The position numbers were made by a program, and so were the translations under genes. A DNA stretch of 64,000 nucleotides from Spirometra erinaceieuropaei. Its lineage: Eukaryota; Platyhelminthes; Cestoda; Diphyllobothriidea; Diphyllobothriidae. Of this stretch, positions 1-11,789 are shown one piece after another. Under the pieces are notes generated by a model. It was not told the DNA's origin. It saw only the letters and a program-made list of their open reading frames with translations, and made no database searches. Every line of letters starts with the position of its first letter. Positions within the stretch are counted from its first letter, which is position 1. The stretch spans positions 224,863 through 288,862 of the forward strand of contig CACRXP010000699.1 of assembly GCA_902702965.1 (NCBI GenBank), in the 5' to 3' direction.

Positions 1-875
1 GGGCTTGAAGGCGGAAACCAGCAGACTTCAGGGAGGTTAAAGCCACCCTCAACCAATTGATACTTAAAGCTTAGGTCGTCCGCAGCATGAAATGCCTGTG
101 AGAGTAAACGAAATTGGCGTTGGGAGGGCGATAGACGCGGCCAACGAGTAAGGAGAACCTATTTTTTAGTGACACCTGGAGCCAGCAGCTGCCTTCGACT
201 GCTTAAAGATGCGTGAGGTCCAGCGACAGAAATGTACGTGTTTGCACAACGTAGACGCAACTTCCCCCACCCCGGCTGTCTTGGCGATCAGCTACGGAGA
301 CTGATGCCCACGTCTCAGTTACTAAAACCATATCTGGACAATGGACGAACACCAGAGTCTGAAGCAAAGAAATCTTATTTAGCAAGTATCTGGCATTTAA
401 AACAAAAAGTTTGAGGGGAGAGGCTGATTGTTTCCGAGGGAGGTGGACTACGTCGTCCAGTGCTTGGTTGCCCACGGAACACACAGTCCGGATGTACCCA
501 TCCGGTTCTGCAGAATATTTTGTGACACCAAAGGATTCTGACGTGGATAGAAAGGGTAAGACATGCGGGAGGAAATGACGGGCAGGGAAACTGGTAACCA
601 TTGTTAGCTATCTCATTTGCAGCTGGAAATCGACGGGCCAGATACTGCAACATATTCACATTTGGGTCAATTTACCCGTCCAACCTACTGCAACGTCCGG
701 AATCCACCAAATCTACTACAGTAAGTTGACTGCCCAAGCAGGATTTCCTAAGTAATTCACCTAGAATCCACCAGATGACTACCAGGCTCACGTAATCCAT
801 AGATGATTTGACAGATTTTCGATAATTCATATTGGCCCAAGTGTGAAGAACTCGGCTGGGCGGGTAACTTGACGC

Positions 876-951
876 AAATGTGCTGACAGCCTGCCGAGTC
901 CGAAATCTTATATGATTATGCAGCAAGATAATCAGTATTGCAACCGCGCCT
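876..951 (+). mobile_element. Long-TIR element fragment (right arm)
   Basis: About 75 bp matches the right arm of the TA-flanked long-TIR family seen complete at 51.6 and 60.1 kb. The shared blocks are the 'cctgccgagtccgaaat' stretch and the following 'gataatcagtatt' stretch. Similarity stops abruptly at about 951, before the element end, so this is a truncated relic. Confidence 0.6.
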
Positions 952-1130
952 ACGCGCACACAGGCGTACGAACTCCACCTGTTCCCCAGCACTTTCCCCC
1001 CCACCCAATACAGGCGTATGCACTCGCGTTGGCATGCCAGCTTGACCGTGAAATTCATAGGGCGGGGATGTGGGACGAAACTGGCCAGCCGTCCATCTGA
1101 TGCAAAGCGGGCAATCGATACCCATGTTCG

Positions 1131-1500
1131 TGCTCGAGAAGGTGCATAAACTCCCTGCGGGCGTGTAGGTGTTGGCGCCAGTGACGCCAACAACTAGCCC
1201 GACAAGGCGAGCCAACTCCCTGCAGGCGTGTAGGGGTGCGCGCGTGAACACTACCCCCCTGACACTGACGTCAAGTAGTGGCCCGAGAAGGTGAGTAAAC
1301 TCCCTGCAGGCGTGTAGGTGTTGGCGCCAGTGACGCCAACAACTAGCCCGACAAGGCGAGCCAACTCCCTGCAGGCGTGTAGGGGTGCGCGCGTGAACAC
1401 TACCCCCCCCCCTGACACTGACGTCAAGTAGTGGCCCGAGAAGGTGAGCAAACTCCCTGCAGGCGTGTAGGGGTGCGCGCGCGAACGCTGCCCCCCCTGA
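1131..1500 (+). repeat. Tandem repeat, about 150-bp unit
   Basis: The block beginning 'ctccctgcaggcgtgtagg' recurs at 1151, 1215, 1300, 1364 and 1453. The higher-order period is 149 and then 153 bp, and each period holds two copies of the short block. The third unit is partial. Within a unit, 'gttggcgccagtgacgccaac' forms a short hairpin. The minus-strand open frames here come from the repeat and are not evidence of a protein. Confidence 0.9.
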
Positions 1501-2077
1501 TCAGGGGGTAGAGAAAAAATCCTGCGCGGTGTGACTGTCCCAAAGAGTCAGCCAATCACAAGACTAGCCCGCGGCCGGGCGAGTGTGCTAGCTTTGGGCG
1601 ACAAAATGCTATCAGGGTGTACACAACGATGTTGTTCTGCGCGTCAACCATAACTATTTCGACTTGGCTGCCTCTTCGTATTTACTGTCTCTGGTAACGG
1701 CACTTAAATCGCACATACACAATGGTTTTCTGTATTTCTGGGGCATTTTCTCACGCATCGAAATTTGTCATGAATCCGGGTCAAACACAATTTGTTCACA
1801 AGAATAGTTCAACTTACTACGCAGCCAACTCGTGACCAACTACAGCCCAGAAAAACAAATGGCTAGAACTTTCAGAGGTCCGAGATTGTCAAAGGGTTCT
1901 GAGACCCGCAGAGGGCTAAAAGGCTTTCAGAAAAACTTTATACAAATGGTCTAATCTGAAGTATCTTTTTTCGCCCATTGTGTTTCAAAAAGTCGTCATA
2001 CTTCATTATATGCAATCTAGAACGTTGTTATAATCTCGAGAAAAAGAATATATCTACTATCTCTTATCCTAACGTTC
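1501..2077. other. No feature recognised
   Basis: AT-leaning unique sequence. I see no coding potential, known transposon end or structured repeat. Confidence 0.5.
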
Positions 2078-2401
2078 ATGCGCTTTCAGCAACTTAGCGG
2101 TGATAGCATAGTCAGCGTCGACATCTCATTAGAAGGGAAACCTGATGAGACGAATTTCGCCTCGACAGTCCGCGTTTGCTTTCAATATGCCTCGCGCCAT
2201 GGTTCAGCAAATCGCGCCAAAAGCCCATTTAGTCCGAAAAGTGATGGGCACGAGAATGAAAATTACGGTAGATGTGTAGGTCTATGTATATTTTCGATTC
2301 CTCACCGGAAACATTCTTGTACACCTGAAATCTTCTCTCCAGTTGTTTGAATGACGGAAAAATACACACAAATGTTTTCGGCTTGAGTTATCGCGTACTT
2401 C

Positions 2402-3340
2402 GTGCCTGACTGCGGCGTGGTGCCAATACTTCTTCCAAATTCTTTCAATAAATTTGCGAGCTTTCATTGCCTGCAGCAAATCCGCGTCGACTTGCTTGCT
2501 CTTTCAGCTTGGAGCTCAAAATGGCTAATAGAATTCTCACCGTCTAAATGTCGGCATATGTGTTTTGAACCTGATAGGCTACCCCATCCAGTGGTCTTTC
2601 AAGGCACACCTATGACTGAATGTACCACCATCAAGTATTTAGGTTTAAGCTACACAAGTAATCTTGATCTCTTTCTACACGCTGACAGAATTGTAGCCGA
2701 AATTGACCAGATTTCTGGCTTTAATTCTTATAATTTCTATCTTACCAAAATTAAATTAAGAACCCTTCGTCTTCTTTTAAACAAGAACCTGGGATGCGCA
2801 TATTCTCTTCTATTCGTGAGAACCTATCGTATGTTTGCATTTCCCATTCTCGTGTATTATTGCCCATTCTTCGGTTTGATGAACAAGGCTAGTCCTTCAA
2901 AAATAGAAAACGTCCAAGGACGATTTACTAGAAAACCTTTAGGCACGGAACATCCAAATATCTCTTAATCAAATCGATTCCAGATAACTAACATGAAATT
3001 TTTATGGGTTCGAAGACTAGAGGCAGGCTTCTGTCTCCTATTTCGCATTAATAATAGTTCAAATCTTCCTCGGACCCGACCAATTACCCCTAGTAGTAGC
3101 CTATACAATCTTCGGAACTCTTACCTGATTCTACACCCCTCCCGCTTCCTCCACCTCCAAGCGCTCTAATTTTTTTGCTTCCAGGTATACTTTTATCTGG
3201 AATAACCTTCTAATAAATATAAGAACTTCAGGTAATCCAAACGCTTTTGAGAGAAGGCTGTACCCTTTTCTGAATGTTGACTCGATAAATCTTTCATATT
3301 CCTCATCCTTCCCGGACAACTTTCGTCATGACCCCGAGGA
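2402..3340 (+). pseudogene. Non-LTR retrotransposon (LINE) RT C-terminal relic
   Basis: The 188-codon open frame at 2402-2968 carries the pattern that follows the catalytic palm in jockey/CR1-like reverse transcriptases. A W-x3-W-x-I-E-F-x4-K-C segment is followed by a V-x-G block, K-Y-L-G, and 'ENVQGRFTRKPLG', the usual connection to the C-terminal region. After a stop at about 2968 the homology continues in broken frames. 'FFASRYTFIWNNL' near 3171 corresponds to the common LINE tail motif FF..R....WN.L. The RT fingers and palm upstream cannot be read with confidence. It is a dead 3' fragment, truncated at the 5' end as is typical of LINEs. Confidence 0.7.
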
Positions 3341-3993
3341 ATGGCCACGGGGAATTTAGGACGCCTCCACTAAATTTCCGTATCCGTTCACATTTCCTTC
3401 TTTTGTGTTTAGTATTGCTTCCTTAGATCCCTCAGCAGAAATGTTAATTTTTTTCGATTTTTCAGTTAATGCATCGTGCCCCGCATTGAATGTGCGCAAT
3501 CGACGCTCTTGGCGGAATCGTCCGTATTCGCCATATACCATTAGTCAGGTCGCATCTCCCTTGTCCCCTCGTCGGCTGGACTCGGCTGACTGTAACCGAT
3601 CGCATCTGTGTTCCTATCGCCCCGAGACTGGTTTTTTTATTCGCCACTTTGACATGAATTGCCTAATCCGGCATATGAATTCTTCCTTGATGATGCTCGC
3701 TTCGAACCTTCTACTCAGTACCACGTACCGGCCAAACCAGGCTGACCCGCCTACTTACCCCTTCCTGAAATTCATTATACACCGCCACATACAGACCGGT
3801 CCTGCCCGCTTTCTATGTATTCAGGAGCGAGAGTTTTTTCCTAAACGGTTAATTCAGTCATAATCAGTTTGCTCGTATGCTAGGAGTTTTTTCCACTTCT
3901 AGCTCATCATTCTTCGCAACATACTACTTATTTAATAACTATGAATTGAATACCATATAGTCTTTGTATACCTGTTTCAAACTTCATGTAAAG

Positions 3994-5178
3994 TTAATCC
4001 TGTTTGCCATGAATAGACTCCCATGGGTCTTGAATATAAATCGTTATTATTATCATTACTTGCCAGATGGAGAAATAGAAAGACCTCACGTTGACTGTTA
4101 CGCCGGGGGTGGTAAATTGTTTTAAAGTAGTAGGCGGTTCAACAGTACAATTGATTGAAAGCTTAAATCGAAGAAGTAATCCCTTTTTTAATCCACGAAA
4201 CCGCAAGGTATCAAGGCTGTAAGCCCGCAACGTTTTTTGTAAGTCAAGCAACGGAGGTCCGAGGTTAAAAGTGTCTTGACAAAAATGTTGGAGGTATTCT
4301 GTTCGCTTCCGCACAGAAGTAAGCATGAGGTTAAGTGAAAACGGACAGTATTCCAGGCCAGGTCTGACGTACATTTTATAAAGGTGCATTCTAATATTGC
4401 TAGTTTTAAATGTTCGGAGGATGAACGCCGTCATTCTTCGTGCTTTGGAGACAATCAGAGCACAGTGCTCCAAAAGATCAAGACTCTTGAAATATGATAC
4501 ACGCAGATCCTTAATAACCCCAGGCAAACTTACCTCGTGCTTATTTGGGGTTGGCGGTCGTCGCCAACCACCATGACTGAGCATTTATGCCAGGAAATAG
4601 GTAGTCATCATGTGCGGCACACTGGACAAAGGCCTGTAGGTTGTTTTGTAGGAGTTCAAGCACGATGTCACGATCTGCCTGTTTACACATTTATACAGCT
4701 TTCAGATCACCGGCATACATGAAGGGCTCGTTAACAAAAGGACAAAATAATAGCGGACAAAGTACACTACCCTGAATGACTCCACTCCTCACACACGTGG
4801 TTTTGGAAATGTCATTGGAAATCTTAACCCTTTATGTGCGAGCGCCCAGATAAGAGGATATTAAATTTCAAAATTTCACTACAATTTCCGGAAGAAAAAA
4901 AGTTTCGAGAGAAGAAGAACATTGTCAACACGATCGGAAGACTTATTGAAACCGAAATGAACTGTGTAAAGTGCAAAGTCATTGTCCATAGTTTGGAGAA
5001 AATGATCAAAGAAAGAGAGCTGACAGGTGTCATAGGACCGAGCTTTGAAAAATCCATGTTCACCAGCGTTAAGTAGATTAGTATCCGTTAAGTGACACAC
5101 CATTTTATCTCTGATCAGTGTCTCTGGAATTTTCGTAACTGCTATGATGGTGTTTATTGGCATGTGCATGTCTTTCAT
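3994..5178 (-). pseudogene. Non-LTR retrotransposon RT relic (fingers to thumb)
   Basis: Read on the minus strand from 5178 to 3994, three consecutive blocks match a LINE reverse transcriptase. 5178-4879 has RD-K-M-V-x-H-L, N-L-L, H-G-F, R-S-Y-D-T-C-Q-L and a degenerate F-D-F-x-K-x-F-D equivalent. Around 4806-4690, in another frame, comes 'SGVIQGSVLCPLLF', followed by a catalytic box reading YAGD instead of the family's (F/Y)ADD. 4584-3994 has 'KDLRVSYFKSLDLLEH', then 'YKMYVRPGLEYC' (thumb) and the C-terminal helices. Frameshifts join the blocks, and one catalytic Asp is lost. It faces the LINE relic at 2402-3340 tail to tail. The family is probably CR1/jockey-like, but the exact clade cannot be set by eye. 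Confidence 0.75.
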
Positions 5179-5912
5179 CCGTATTTCTGTAAGCAGAGTT
5201 TTTCAGCGCTTCGTCTATCGCCTTTATAATGCCAGAGTAAACTCATTACCTGAGACTCCTGCTCAAACTTTGTTACTTAATGATTCCCTTTGAACTATTG
5301 CAAGCCACAAAGTTTCCTCCTACTCTGCATCCAGTCTTACGCCGGCAATTCGGGGCTCAGTAACTGAGGCTCATTTTCCCCTAGTAAACCAAACTAAATG
5401 AAATACCGGCGCGTATATTGTTTTGTTTTTCCTTTTTTTCAGATGGATAATTTTGTACATAAACTTGCGCGTGCGCGCTTGCATGCTCACCATCAGAACT
5501 TTCTAATTCCGTCCCATTCCTTGTTAGCTTGTCTGGACAGGATTTCGGCACTGTCGGTGCAAAATCACTTTTTTACCCATCTCCTAAGCACCACTCACAC
5601 TTTTGCACGGAAAAAGTTCTTATCTTCGGGTGGAGTTTAAACTGTCGCAGGTTCCTGCAAAAAATTGTCGCATTTAACAAACTTTATCGGTTAGTTCAAA
5701 TAACTTTTGCTGTCGGTAAAATTTGCCTTGTTAATTAAATACAAAAATTATGAGCCCGAAATTTCAGGAAAGACTAATAACCTCTTTCTTGAACGTCCAT
5801 TGTTAGTCGTGTTTCAATGGACAAATTGATCGAGACGGTGATATTTTTCAAACAGTCACGAAAACACCAGGCTAAGCTGGAGGTTGGAGCCGACTGAACG
5901 GTCGAACGGTAT

Positions 5913-6209
5913 TTGAGTTGCGCCTGTCGCTTTTTCAAAGTAATTCCTTTGTCAAATCCTGTTACCTGTAGTGGAAACGTGGACGATAAGAGAGAATTAG
6001 CCTACGTCGCGCAAGAGACCGTCATTTTACAAATAACCCCAAATTTACACCCCTTTGATTGTGATCAGTCATACCAAAAATATTTAGTTCAACACCTTTT
6101 GATGACTAAATTTGATTACCTATCACCCACTGATGTCGAAGATCTCGTTTCTTTACTTACTCCTTACACTGACTCTACATTTCATGACGAATGGTTGGTA
6201 TACCTATAG
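5913..6209 (+). CDS. Possible uncharacterised exon
   Basis: A 98-codon open frame has ordinary protein-like composition. Its last two thirds are rich in acidic, aromatic and Leu residues, for example 'KFDYLSPTDVEDLVSLL'. A possible acceptor (ctgtag) ends at 5971 and a possible donor 'ttg|gtatac' lies at about 6195, so an exon of roughly 6000-6195 is conceivable. I recognise no domain. No neighbouring exon was found, and chance openness in AT-rich DNA remains possible. Confidence 0.2.
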   Translation: MSCACRFFKVIPLSNPVTCSGNVDDKRELAYVAQETVILQITPNLHPFDCDQSYQKYLVQHLLMTKFDYLSPTDVEDLVSLLTPYTDSTFHDEWLVYL

Positions 6210-6469
6210 GTATTCCTATAGGAATATATATGCGGCTTTGGGAAGGGGGTTAGACTAAAACAAGAAAAATTGGGCGATAGGGGCTTCGCAAGAAGACATA
6301 AAGGGATAATATCGGATGGATACCGAGAAAAATCAGTACAGGAAAGGGGGATCTGTACTATAATGCGAACAGTAAGAGGTTTGGGGATTCGCAGTACCGC
6401 CAGGCGGTCTGATATGGTCGAGGGTGGGGACAAAAACGACAATTATAAGGTGTCCCCTTGCGCACGTTT

Positions 6470-6600
6470 TTCGATGACGGGGCACGATAAGGCCACATCG
6501 GGGATTTGTCCCGCCAAAGCCCCTTCATAGCCCCCTCGTGCCCCGTCATAGTCCGCTTGCGAGGCGGGACTGAGAGGGGACACGAGGGGGCTGGTGCTGG
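6470..6600. repeat. GC-rich inverted repeat / hairpin
   Basis: 'atgacggggcacga' at about 6474 pairs with 'tcgtgccccgtcat' at about 6536. Immediately downstream, 'ggcgggactgagaggggac' is followed by 'acgagggggct', which can pair with 'agccccctcgt' at 6528. The GC-rich block stands out from its AT-rich surroundings. It may be a foldback element or a recombination relic; no protein is supported. Confidence 0.6.
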
Positions 6601-6619
6601 CAGGGATCCCACCAATTAT

Positions 6620-9139
6620 TCGGAAAACAGCAGTTCATTGAAATTTTATGTCTGGTGTGTGGGCTGCACATTGCTACTTAGTAATTTGTCGTAAGTACAA
6701 GTGTCTTAAGTCGCCAATAAAACATTTTCGGTCGCAAAGCCATACTACAGTGTGTTTTCTTCTAAAAAATAAAGACGTCCACTTTCCTGGTGGCGTTGTG
6801 CTAACCTCTGTCCAACCCTGTATAAACAGCTCAGATTTGTAGAATTATGCGTGGCAAATGACCTTGTTGACCGACTGGACTCAATCATGCAAAAGGGCTG
6901 TTGGGCAGACTGCATCTGCAATAAATATTGGCAAGAGTCTGCTAACCACAAAACCAGCCGTTCTTAGTAAATATATTATTATCAGGATTTAAGCATCCCT
7001 TATCGAAGTGTGTTCGAAGACGAGTTTTCTTGTCCTTCCACTATTTTGTCAATCACAGAGCAATCCATTTGCATGTATCATTTGCAGTCACTTTATTGAC
7101 CGCATGCACGTAGGTGTCGGACTTGATCTGACTTGATCCGTAATGCGAAATTTGTTAGTTATGTAACGGCCATATAAGAAACTTCGCTCAACATGAAGTC
7201 GAAAGTTGGATCATTTCGCACGTTTGTTGGCGGTTTGCGGTAGACTCTTAGACGCATAGTAATTGCGTTTTCCGACACGTCTTTGTCAGGTTATTGTCGA
7301 GTAACCATTAACACTTGCTTGGAAGCCAACACCGCTAGCGAGGCCTTAAACTGGCGCTGTACTGCAGTTGTGTGTCGTTCTGTTATAAATGAATATAAAA
7401 CCGGTACATTGCGGTGTTGTATATTCTTCCATTGATTACATGCATATCTTACCTATTATTTTAAAATTTACCTCTTAAAGTTCTGAAAGAGTATCAAAGT
7501 GGACTGTTCTTTGCGGCTAGTTAATAGTAGTAAATAGGCCTGGTTCTCCAACTTTTTGTTTATAACAGACTGATTTTATTGTGTCACCGAAGTCTACATA
7601 ATTACAATAATGTAACTCACAGTCAGTTATGAGGGATAGAACAATAAAAAGTTATTGAAGGCACAGGATGTATCAAGGAACGTAGATTATAGATTCATTA
7701 TTTAGATGACTGCGGAGAGTTCGTTTAATAAATTGAACTGCACATAAAAAAACGAATTATTATGCTGTGAAGAACACACAGCATTCTAACTGAGTAAGGA
7801 AAGTAGACCCTACTTCACGATGCGGAGTCACTAGGGACGGCGAGTACAGACCATTTGTCAACCGTCTGAGGTAGTCAACTGTGGCATCATTACCGGACGT
7901 TTGCGGGTCGAGCTTACCCTGACTTGTCTCAAGAAAAATAAGACTATGAAAACGCCCATGACTACTTTTATCCCTGCAAAAATACATTCACATTAGTCTT
8001 ATAGACTGCAAGTGGATAGTTTTAAGAGTTGTTTGTGCCATCGTTTTCTGGGTAGCTGGAGTTTTTTTGTAATAGTTAAGTAAAATGGACTAAAGAAACG
8101 AAAACTGTTAAATCTTCCTTTGATTTGGGTGCACACATTTGGCAGAGAATCCAACAGAGAGTTATTTGAATTTAGCAGCTTAGACATATGATTTATCACA
8201 AAGTAGGGGTTGACGAGCTAATGATGGGTGTGGACTTCGCGTCTCCTAATCTGAAGTTTTCGGCGGGCACAGAGGCTTCATCTTTCTACCTGGACGGTCG
8301 TAATGGTAATTTTTTTAAAGCTGATCTGATAGGCAAACTTATCGGCTTATATGGTTGAGGAGGAGGCGGACACAGAGCTTAAATGTTTACAGCCCGTTTG
8401 TAGTTATTACTGCGTTGACACTTACTCCGATGCCATCTCCATTATTTCATGCAGGCAACCAACTTCTACTGGAGTCCAATGTTACTGGCAAGAATGTTAC
8501 ACTTCGTATTGAGAGTTACAGTATGCGGCCACTGAAATTACGCTTAGTTTTCCTCTTTCAAGGTCCGCTTAGGATCCTAAGTGTGTTATGCGACAAACTT
8601 CAAGGTCTTTGCAGTATACACCATCTTGCTGAAGGCTAATTTAGGAAAGAAACACTAGAAGGGACATTTGTCGTTAATAATTTTCCTTTTGGCTGAAGGT
8701 TTATAGGCTGTTTGAAGCCGCAGCAGGTGTCAACTGAAAACATTCTACTAAAACCGTTATGCCGACCAATCCAGGATTGGCCAGAATCCGTATTTTGACT
8801 TATGAATAACGTACAAAACATTTGGGTTGAAACAGTGAGTTTATGGTCTGTGAATTCTTTAACAGTCCTTACAACAATAATTAGAACCAATATGCCATTC
8901 GGTTTACGGTTTTGTCGATAAAAAGACTTTGTAGCTCAATTACGATGACCCCTAAAGCCAACAGTCCGTACTGACCTTGACTGACGTCGCGGACGACATT
9001 TGGCGCTTAAGTTTTCCGCCTGTTGCTTGCTGCCTCTCCAAAAGAAACCGTTAGATTAATTAAATATCCCAGTATTCAGTGCTTCCCCTTCTGAGCTCCG
9101 TTTTCCCCTAAAGTACATGACAAATTGCGGTGTTTACAG
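6620..9139. other. No confident feature (upstream of ADPRM-like gene)
   Basis: Mostly AT-rich unique sequence. One stretch (about 8456-8560) follows a plausible acceptor 'tttcatgcag' and might be an upstream exon, but nothing in its translation can be matched. No promoter motif can be supported. Confidence 0.4.
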
Positions 9140-9550
9140 AGCCTCCGTACCAAAATGTGGGCCAATGAACGCCGCGATCCTTTTGAAAGCGTCCTTCCAA
9201 AATGTCCCATGGAGAGACACGTTTCGAATTTTCCCTGTCCGGGTCCTCACAGACACTATCTCAACTTCTATGATGACAATCCGAATGCTCCGGTCGGCAG
9301 AGGTGAAGTGCTCTGTCGTCTCTTTGTCTTCAGTAATCTCCGCTACTCCAAGACAAACGCTGGAGGCGGAAAGTACCTTAACGGTACCAAAAGACTGCTT
9401 GAGAGCGTGTTAATTTGTGCCGGAACATGTAACGTGGAGCTAGTTCTCAACCTGGGCGGAACCATCGACACCAGCAACATTGAAACCAACGGGGAACTGC
9501 AGGACTTATTTGAGGATGTGAGATCAGAGTTTGAGCACAGCTTTCTAAAG
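9140..9550 (+). CDS. ADPRM: ADPRM-like exon 1 (N-terminal metallophosphoesterase half)
   Basis: An ATG at 9155 (context caaaATGt) could initiate. Alternatively the exon begins at 9140 after 'gtttacag'. From the ATG there are 132 codons. The first ~45 residues have no match. Next comes 'RLFVFSNLRYS', which aligns with the family's RLFSFGVIADVQFAD block. Then follows an amphipathic helix, and 'VELVLNLGGTIDTSN', which aligns with the VL.LGDIIDGYNA motif. The exon ends with a helix, 'LFEDVRSEFEHSFLK', just before the donor 'aag|gttggt'. The metal-ligand Asp of D-x-Q reads Asn and the Gln reads Arg. The Asp of GD reads Gly. The motif spacing is like the family's; the substitutions are the unusual part. 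Confidence 0.72.
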
Positions 9551-9597
9551 GTTGGTTTTTAAATACCTGTGGCTTATTTGGTGATCCGTTTTCCTAG

Positions 9598-9729
9598 ACG
9601 CACCACGTGTTAGGCGACATGGAGGCGGCAGTTCGGACCCAGTACATACACAGTTTTTTTGCCGAGACTGCGAGACGGCTGGATGACACAAGAAGTTGCG
9701 TGAGGTGTTGCGGAAACACCTTTTACAAG
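9598..9729 (+). CDS. ADPRM: ADPRM-like exon 2 (degenerate GNHE segment)
   Basis: A 44-codon, phase 0-0 exon is bounded by acceptor 'ttttcctag' and donor 'aag|gtaatg'. It follows a 47-bp intron. It opens with 'THHVLGDMEAA', which fits the family's VHH.WGNHEFYNF block. The catalytic Asn-His pair is therefore replaced by Asp-Met, while the preceding HH and the Gly and Glu remain. A helical stretch and 'CCGNTFYK' follow, the latter fitting the segment before the YY..F.P strand. The exon falls in one frame exactly between exons 1 and 3 and supplies the piece of fold they lack. This is strong evidence that the gene model is right. Confidence 0.72.
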
Positions 9730-10458
9730 GTAATGGGACGATGAAAAATTTAATTTGACATGCAGTTCGAGATGATTTGATCATTAGATTCTCACTTTCC
9801 ATCGAAGGTAACATAAAAACAGACAATGTACCTAAGCGGATATAAGTTTGGAGTGGTCTACTCCGAGTCGACGCCAATTTGTGAAGACAGGGATATGCAA
9901 CATGTATAAAATCAGGCATGTTTGCATCCTATCATGCTTCAGTTAACATACGCTGCAGTAAGAGCTATAAATACCTCTCTCTGATGGTATTGTGTAAAAA
10001 CCAAAATCCGTAATTTTGTTCGCAAAGGAAACCCTAAAACACAGATTGGAGCACCATGCCACCCAAGCGGTTGACGAGGCCATTCAAGTCGTCAGCAAAT
10101 CCAAAAATATTTTAATTTATGGGAATTTTCTTCCCTACTGCTTACTGTTTTGTTGTGCAATTTTGCCACAAATTTGAAGTTAACTCTCCTCGCGTTTTTA
10201 TGGGCGACACATCTAGTAGTTCCTGTGCCAGTGAACAATGCGGTTTGGTGTAAAATTATGGGAATTTGGTAAATTAAAGCAGTTGAAATCAATGCGCTGT
10301 CCGTATGGATCCGAAACGGTCAAATATGTTCTTTTAGTCCAAAGTTATAGCCTAGCTTTTTTAAAAAATGTGTCAGCAAAGTTTGTGGATTTAGTGTTTC
10401 GAATTGATCTCCTGAGCAGTGCACCGTCGAACTTCTTTTCGTTGTTTAGTTCAGTATA

Positions 10459-10492
10459 CAGTAGGTGGACTAACTCATGAAATGTCAACCGA
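10459..10492 (+). mobile_element. Solo terminus of long-TIR element (subfamily 2)
   Basis: About 34 bp starting 'cagtaggtggactaac' and preceded by TA is identical in kind to the terminus of the 57827-58596 element. Similarity ends after 'tgtcaaccg', so only the extreme terminus is here. It lies in the long intron of the ADPRM-like gene. Confidence 0.65.
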
Positions 10493-11789
10493 AGTAGTAG
10501 GCAATGCCTTTGAATACCCCATTTCATTTAACATGTGCTCTTCAGAAATTCCGCATTCAGATCTATCAAATGATTATTTTTAATATGTGGTATACATCAT
10601 TACTGAATCAAGTACGGCAATCGGCAATTCTTAGTAAGCCAGGGAACATGAGACTAAAAGAAGTGTGGCCAATGAGTTGGAAGACGCTCGCACTAAATCT
10701 GCTTGTCAAAGCCACGTCAAGCATACCTGTTAAGAATACAAAGGCATCCATGGCCTGGGACGCTTAGATAAGATATCCAAGAGAATCATGTTTCAGTTGG
10801 GAGAAGGTAATGGGGATAAGATGATCCATTCTTCGAATTATTACAAAAATTTGTTCGTTGCTAATGGATTCTCTGTTTGGGCTATTGAAGGACTCAAAAA
10901 CTCCACACACTCAATCCACATATAGGACTTCAGGTTTACGCATATCGTTCTGTTGATCCCGTCGTGCAGACACCAGATGGGCGGACTATTTGATCAAGGT
11001 TTTATTGGACTGATGAGAATAACAAAACCAAAATGACCATTTTCTCCGTCAGGCGCGCTTAAATCTTCCGACACGAAGCCCTGTGTTCAGCCTATAATTG
11101 GGCTACCTGCTGAGCCAAAAGACAAACACGAGATTAAAGACTGGAGAGGAGAGAGTGACTCAAATGGTTAATCACGCAGCCTGTTGGCCAAATTGGCCTG
11201 ATTTCAGACTTTAACTCCTCCTCTTCGTGGATTTGCGACAATGAGTTAAACCAGGTTACTCCTTCTTTGTCAAAAGGGCATATCGTACTTCACAAGTGTC
11301 TGTAGGGGCTCTGGTTCGAAACAGCCAGACAAGACAGCGCATTTGTTTTCCGTCTTTTTGTCAGATGGAGCTGGTAAATGCTGGTCCAACGGGACTTTGA
11401 GTCATGGGAGTCGGCACATATCAAAAAGAACATCAGAAAATCTTCCACCATGTCTAAAAAGGGCAAAACTAGGAGCGAAATTAACAACATAATCTCTGCA
11501 CTTGCGGTTGATCCTGGAGGTCACACTGACGAGGTCTCAACCACTTTTGCCTAAAACCACTGGAGACAGTGTCTGCTTACAACCTCAGAGACAGCCGCAG
11601 TCAGGTTACGCGGGCCGGTCTTTTGTTCGCAGAAGAGCTTCGTGCAGGCTTTGAATTTACCATGGCCAAAGCTAGTTAACCTGTCGTCAATTCATGCAGG
11701 TATCAGTGCTTTCTCCCCATCTCGCTGTCGAAGCGCCTATTATCAACCCTCTAATCTCTAACAGTTTGACCGTTGCGAACAGCAGCGTC

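Noticed and set aside
672..1451. Several overlapping minus-strand frames
   Set aside because: They come from the tandem repeat and its edges, repeat with its period, and show no domain.
9117..9413. Alternative 98-codon frame overlapping ADPRM-like exon 1
   Set aside because: It is an out-of-frame shadow. The other frame has the family match and the splice phase.
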